Below are positions 61,920 to 64,000 of a stretch of 64,000 bases of DNA, in pieces. Made by a program: the position numbers and the translations under genes. Origin of the DNA: CAZJVD01 sp964549505 (GTDB lineage: Bacteria; Bdellovibrionota; UBA1018; CAZJVD01); NCBI GenBank assembly GCA_964549505.1, contig CAZJVD010000001.1, forward strand, positions 62,001 to 126,000, given 5' to 3'. The notes under the pieces are model-generated. The model was not told the DNA's origin and searched no databases. It worked only from the letters and a program-made list of their open reading frames with translations. Within the stretch, counting starts at the first letter, position 1; every line of letters starts with the position of its first letter.

Positions 61920-63557
61920 ATGAACAAACTAAACGTACTTTATATCGAAGATCATCTACCCGACGCCGAGTATCTTCGGTCATTCTTCTTTGACCATTGG
62001 ACCGAGGCCATCGAGTTCACACACTGCCTTGACCTCACCGAAGGCGTGGCCTTCGCAACCGAGCGTGACGTCGATGTGATTCTTTATGATCTCAGCCTTC
62101 CGGATGCGAGTGGGACGGAAGGCCTACAAAAACTCCTACAACATTTCCCTTTGGCTCCGGTGGTAATCCTAACGGGCCTCCACGACGAGGGTCGCGCTCG
62201 CGAGATGCTCAAACTGGGTGCGCAAGACTATCTTGTTAAGGGTGATTTCACACAGTCGGCTCTTAAACGTGTGATCGATCACGCGTACGAACGCAGTCAG
62301 TTTCTACGAAAGATCAAAGCGACTGAAGACGCTTTGCGAACAGCGACCACCGCCGCCCAAGCGGCCTCACTCGCTAAGTCCGAGTTTCTGGCGAGCATGA
62401 GTCATGAAATACGCATTCCTCTCAACGCTATTATCGGGGTGGCTGACCTCTTGATTGAAACTCCCCTCAACGAGCTTCAGCGACAGTACGTTGATATGCT
62501 TCAGAAGTCGGGATCTCACCTTCTCGATCTCATCAACAATATTCTGGACCTGACAAAAATCGAGGCCGGTGAACTTCAACTACACCATAAGCCGTTTGAC
62601 ATGGGACAACTCCTTCAGAGCGTTGCCAACTGGGCTTCTCTGAGTAGTCGAATGAAAGGACTCGAGTTCTTCACCGATTTGGATCCAAAAATGGAATCAA
62701 CCGTGGTCGGTGACGAGATGAGACTGCGGCAGGTGCTTACGAACTTGATCGGCAATGCTATCAAGTTCACGCAAACCGGACACATCATGCTTGTCGTCCG
62801 AACTCAACCGTCTCCACGTCCGGGGTTCTGCGAATTTCGTATCGATGTCGCGGACACCGGCATTGGTATTCCAGCCGAAAAGCAAAATTTGATCTTCGAA
62901 AAGTTTACGCAAGCGGACCAGTCCATCACACGACGATTCGGAGGTACGGGCCTTGGATTATCGATTGTTCGGCGCTTGATCGAAGGAATGGGCGGTCGAG
63001 TCACACTCCAGTCGACAGCAGGGAACGGTTCGACTTTTACGGTATCGGTTCCTTTAGAACTCCAAAAGATCAGCGCGAGTGAGAAAGCGAAACTGCTCCC
63101 CAACACAGTCACCGTCCCTCGGTCGAAAGGTGGGCGCGTACTGATCGTCGAAGACGTTGATGACATTCGATTCGTTCTCGAGCGCTATCTGGCGGGCACC
63201 GCCTTCGAGGCGGATTACGCGGAGAATGGCCTCGTCGCCTTTGATCACTTCACGAACGGAACCTACGACCTTGTCTTCATGGATCTGCAGATGCCAACGA
63301 TGGACGGTTACACAGCTGTTCAGAAGATCCGCGAATGGGAACAGACGAACAAAAGAGCGCCAACCCCAATTGTGGCTCTGACGGCACACGCACTGATCGA
63401 AGAAGAGCGCCGTGTACGACAGAACGGTTTCTCTCACTACCTCACAAAACCCATACGCAAGACGACTTTTCTATCGGCGATCGACAAATTTCGCGCTTCA
63501 CCAGCACAACACACAGAAAGTGAGATCGGAAATGGCACGGAAGGCACCCATAGTTGA
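61920..63557 (+). CDS. Hybrid sensor histidine kinase with two receiver domains
   Basis: A 545-residue soluble protein: an N-terminal receiver (about 1-125, phosphoacceptor D57, K107), HisKA (H162 in SMSHEIRIPLNAI), HATPase (N box LIGNAIKFT, DTGIGIP, GGTGLGLS) and a C-terminal receiver (D455 in FMDLQMPTMDG, K510). There is no transmembrane sensor. Residue H+4 is Ile where most kinases have Thr or Asn, which is needed for phosphatase activity. A TATAAT lies about 20 bases before the ATG. It overlaps the Hpt gene, its probable phosphoryl partner. Confidence 0.93.
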   Translation: MNKLNVLYIEDHLPDAEYLRSFFFDHWTEAIEFTHCLDLTEGVAFATERDVDVILYDLSLPDASGTEGLQKLLQHFPLAPVVILTGLHDEGRAREMLKLGAQDYLVKGDFTQSALKRVIDHAYERSQFLRKIKATEDALRTATTAAQAASLAKSEFLASMSHEIRIPLNAIIGVADLLIETPLNELQRQYVDMLQKSGSHLLDLINNILDLTKIEAGELQLHHKPFDMGQLLQSVANWASLSSRMKGLEFFTDLDPKMESTVVGDEMRLRQVLTNLIGNAIKFTQTGHIMLVVRTQPSPRPGFCEFRIDVADTGIGIPAEKQNLIFEKFTQADQSITRRFGGTGLGLSIVRRLIEGMGGRVTLQSTAGNGSTFTVSVPLELQKISASEKAKLLPNTVTVPRSKGGRVLIVEDVDDIRFVLERYLAGTAFEADYAENGLVAFDHFTNGTYDLVFMDLQMPTMDGYTAVQKIREWEQTNKRAPTPIVALTAHALIEEERRVRQNGFSHYLTKPIRKTTFLSAIDKFRASPAQHTESEIGNGTEGTHS

Positions 63558-63924
63558 CTTCGAGTTTCTGGAGTCGCATTACGCAGAGATTTTTGGAGGA
63601 GAGCATGTTCGATTCATGAGCGAGCTCATCGAACGCTTCTCGCGATCAGCGCCGTCACGCCTTGGCGCAATCCGACTGGCGATACATGAAAACAACGCCT
63701 CTCTCTTGCGTTACGAAGCGCATGCCCTCAAGGGAATGGGATTGAACATTGGTGGACGGGCTTTCGCCGATCTCTGTAAAACCCTTGAACAGTTAGGCGA
63801 AACAGGACAGATCGCCCAAGCCGACGCTTTGAAAAACGATCTCCAAAATGAATATGACTTGTTGCTCACGGAGCTGTTGAAGTGGAGAGAAACAAATTTG
63901 CGGCAAGATTCCGAAGATCGTTGA
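63532..63924 (+). CDS. Histidine phosphotransfer (Hpt) domain protein
   Basis: A 130-residue helical protein with one Hpt domain. The phosphoacceptor H64 lies in YEAHALKGMGLNIGG, the family motif. It overlaps the hybrid kinase gene by 26 bases and would pass phosphate between its receiver and another response regulator. The start ATG is preceded by a weak GAGATCGGA. It overlaps the convergent partial gene at its 3' end by 59 bases. Confidence 0.9.
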   Translation: MARKAPIVDFEFLESHYAEIFGGEHVRFMSELIERFSRSAPSRLGAIRLAIHENNASLLRYEAHALKGMGLNIGGRAFADLCKTLEQLGETGQIAQADALKNDLQNEYDLLLTELLKWRETNLRQDSEDR

Positions 63925-64000
63925 TCAGCAGCGGCTTATTCAAAAACCTAAATAGCCGACCATGTTTGCACTCTCGAAGAACAGCATCCTGTGTGCTGGA
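63866..64000 (-). CDS. Partial response regulator (C-terminal end, runs off right edge)
   Basis: An open frame enters from the right edge and ends at a TGA inside the Hpt gene region. Only the last 44 residues are seen. GRLFRFLNKPLLINDL is the K-P containing end of a receiver domain, as in regulators with RFLTKP and in HD-GYP types, followed by a short tail. It would be the fourth member of the signalling cluster. The long convergent overlap with the Hpt gene and the partial length keep this call moderate. Confidence 0.55.
   Translation of the reverse strand, partial: SSTQDAVLRECKHGRLFRFLNKPLLINDLRNLAANLFLSTSTAP

Noticed and set aside
1..64000. tRNA, rRNA, CRISPR arrays and riboswitches
   Set aside because: No convincing cloverleaf, rRNA-like or repeat-spacer pattern was seen by reading; a tRNAscan, Infernal or CRISPR search would settle this.

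Overview
The window is one gene-dense stretch of a bacterial chromosome with no rRNA, tRNA, prophage or CRISPR array. The gene set points to a Gram-negative, flagellated, piliated bacterium: type IVa pilus genes, lipoproteins, an LpxH-like lipid A enzyme, TatC and flagellar fliD/fliS. The combination of a split pil cluster, a type III glutamine synthetase, a Bat/MoxR operon and the order rpsF-rpsR-(membrane protein)-rplI-dnaB suggests Bdellovibrionota or a related former deltaproteobacterial lineage. That placement is inference from gene content; no marker-gene comparison was possible.

Left part (1-12.7 kb): a partial membrane-protein gene and the prepilin peptidase pilD, then a palindromic repeat element, a secreted hypothetical, a three-gene ABC-transporter operon, the divergent major pilin pilA with its own terminator, a REP-associated tyrosine transposase (RAYT) element with 25-bp perfect ends, and the leftward operon pilB-pilT-pilC-pilR-like. 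Next come ribF and a type III glutamine synthetase. From 15.0 to 26.3 kb lies a leftward block: a 1276-residue lipoprotein, moxR, DUF58, a membrane protein, batA, a batB-batC fusion and batD. These probably work together as a chaperone/VWA system in the envelope.

Centre (26.3-44.5 kb): an M28 peptidase; the S6/S18/L9/DnaB operon, whose S6, S18 and DnaB carry unusual low-complexity extensions; tatC; a peptidyl-prolyl isomerase; three unrecognised secreted or soluble proteins; a GMC oxidoreductase with a small membrane partner; a D-threonine-aldolase-like enzyme joined to a two-domain M16 peptidase; a small secreted protein; a PilZ protein with an apparently leaderless transcript; and hemW. From 44.5 to 50.3 kb is a heat-shock operon grpE-dnaK-dnaJ plus an LppC/LpoA-like lipoprotein, preceded by a sigma-32-type promoter. 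hrcA is not present here.

Right part (50.3-64 kb): nadK-recN (leftward), rarA (rightward), a leftward flagellar operon fliD-fliS-fliT/flgN-like-TPR-37-codon gene-GT9-like glycosyltransferase, an lpxH-like hydrolase, and a signalling cluster: a sensorless histidine kinase, an OmpR-type regulator, a hybrid kinase, an Hpt protein and a partial response regulator running off the right edge.

Genes are packed tightly, with many ATGA/TGATG overlaps, and there is no non-coding stretch longer than 300 bases outside the RAYT element flanks. A short dispersed motif (core GGGCGTGTCCTCA) occurs at four loci and once forms a 27-bp perfect inverted repeat.
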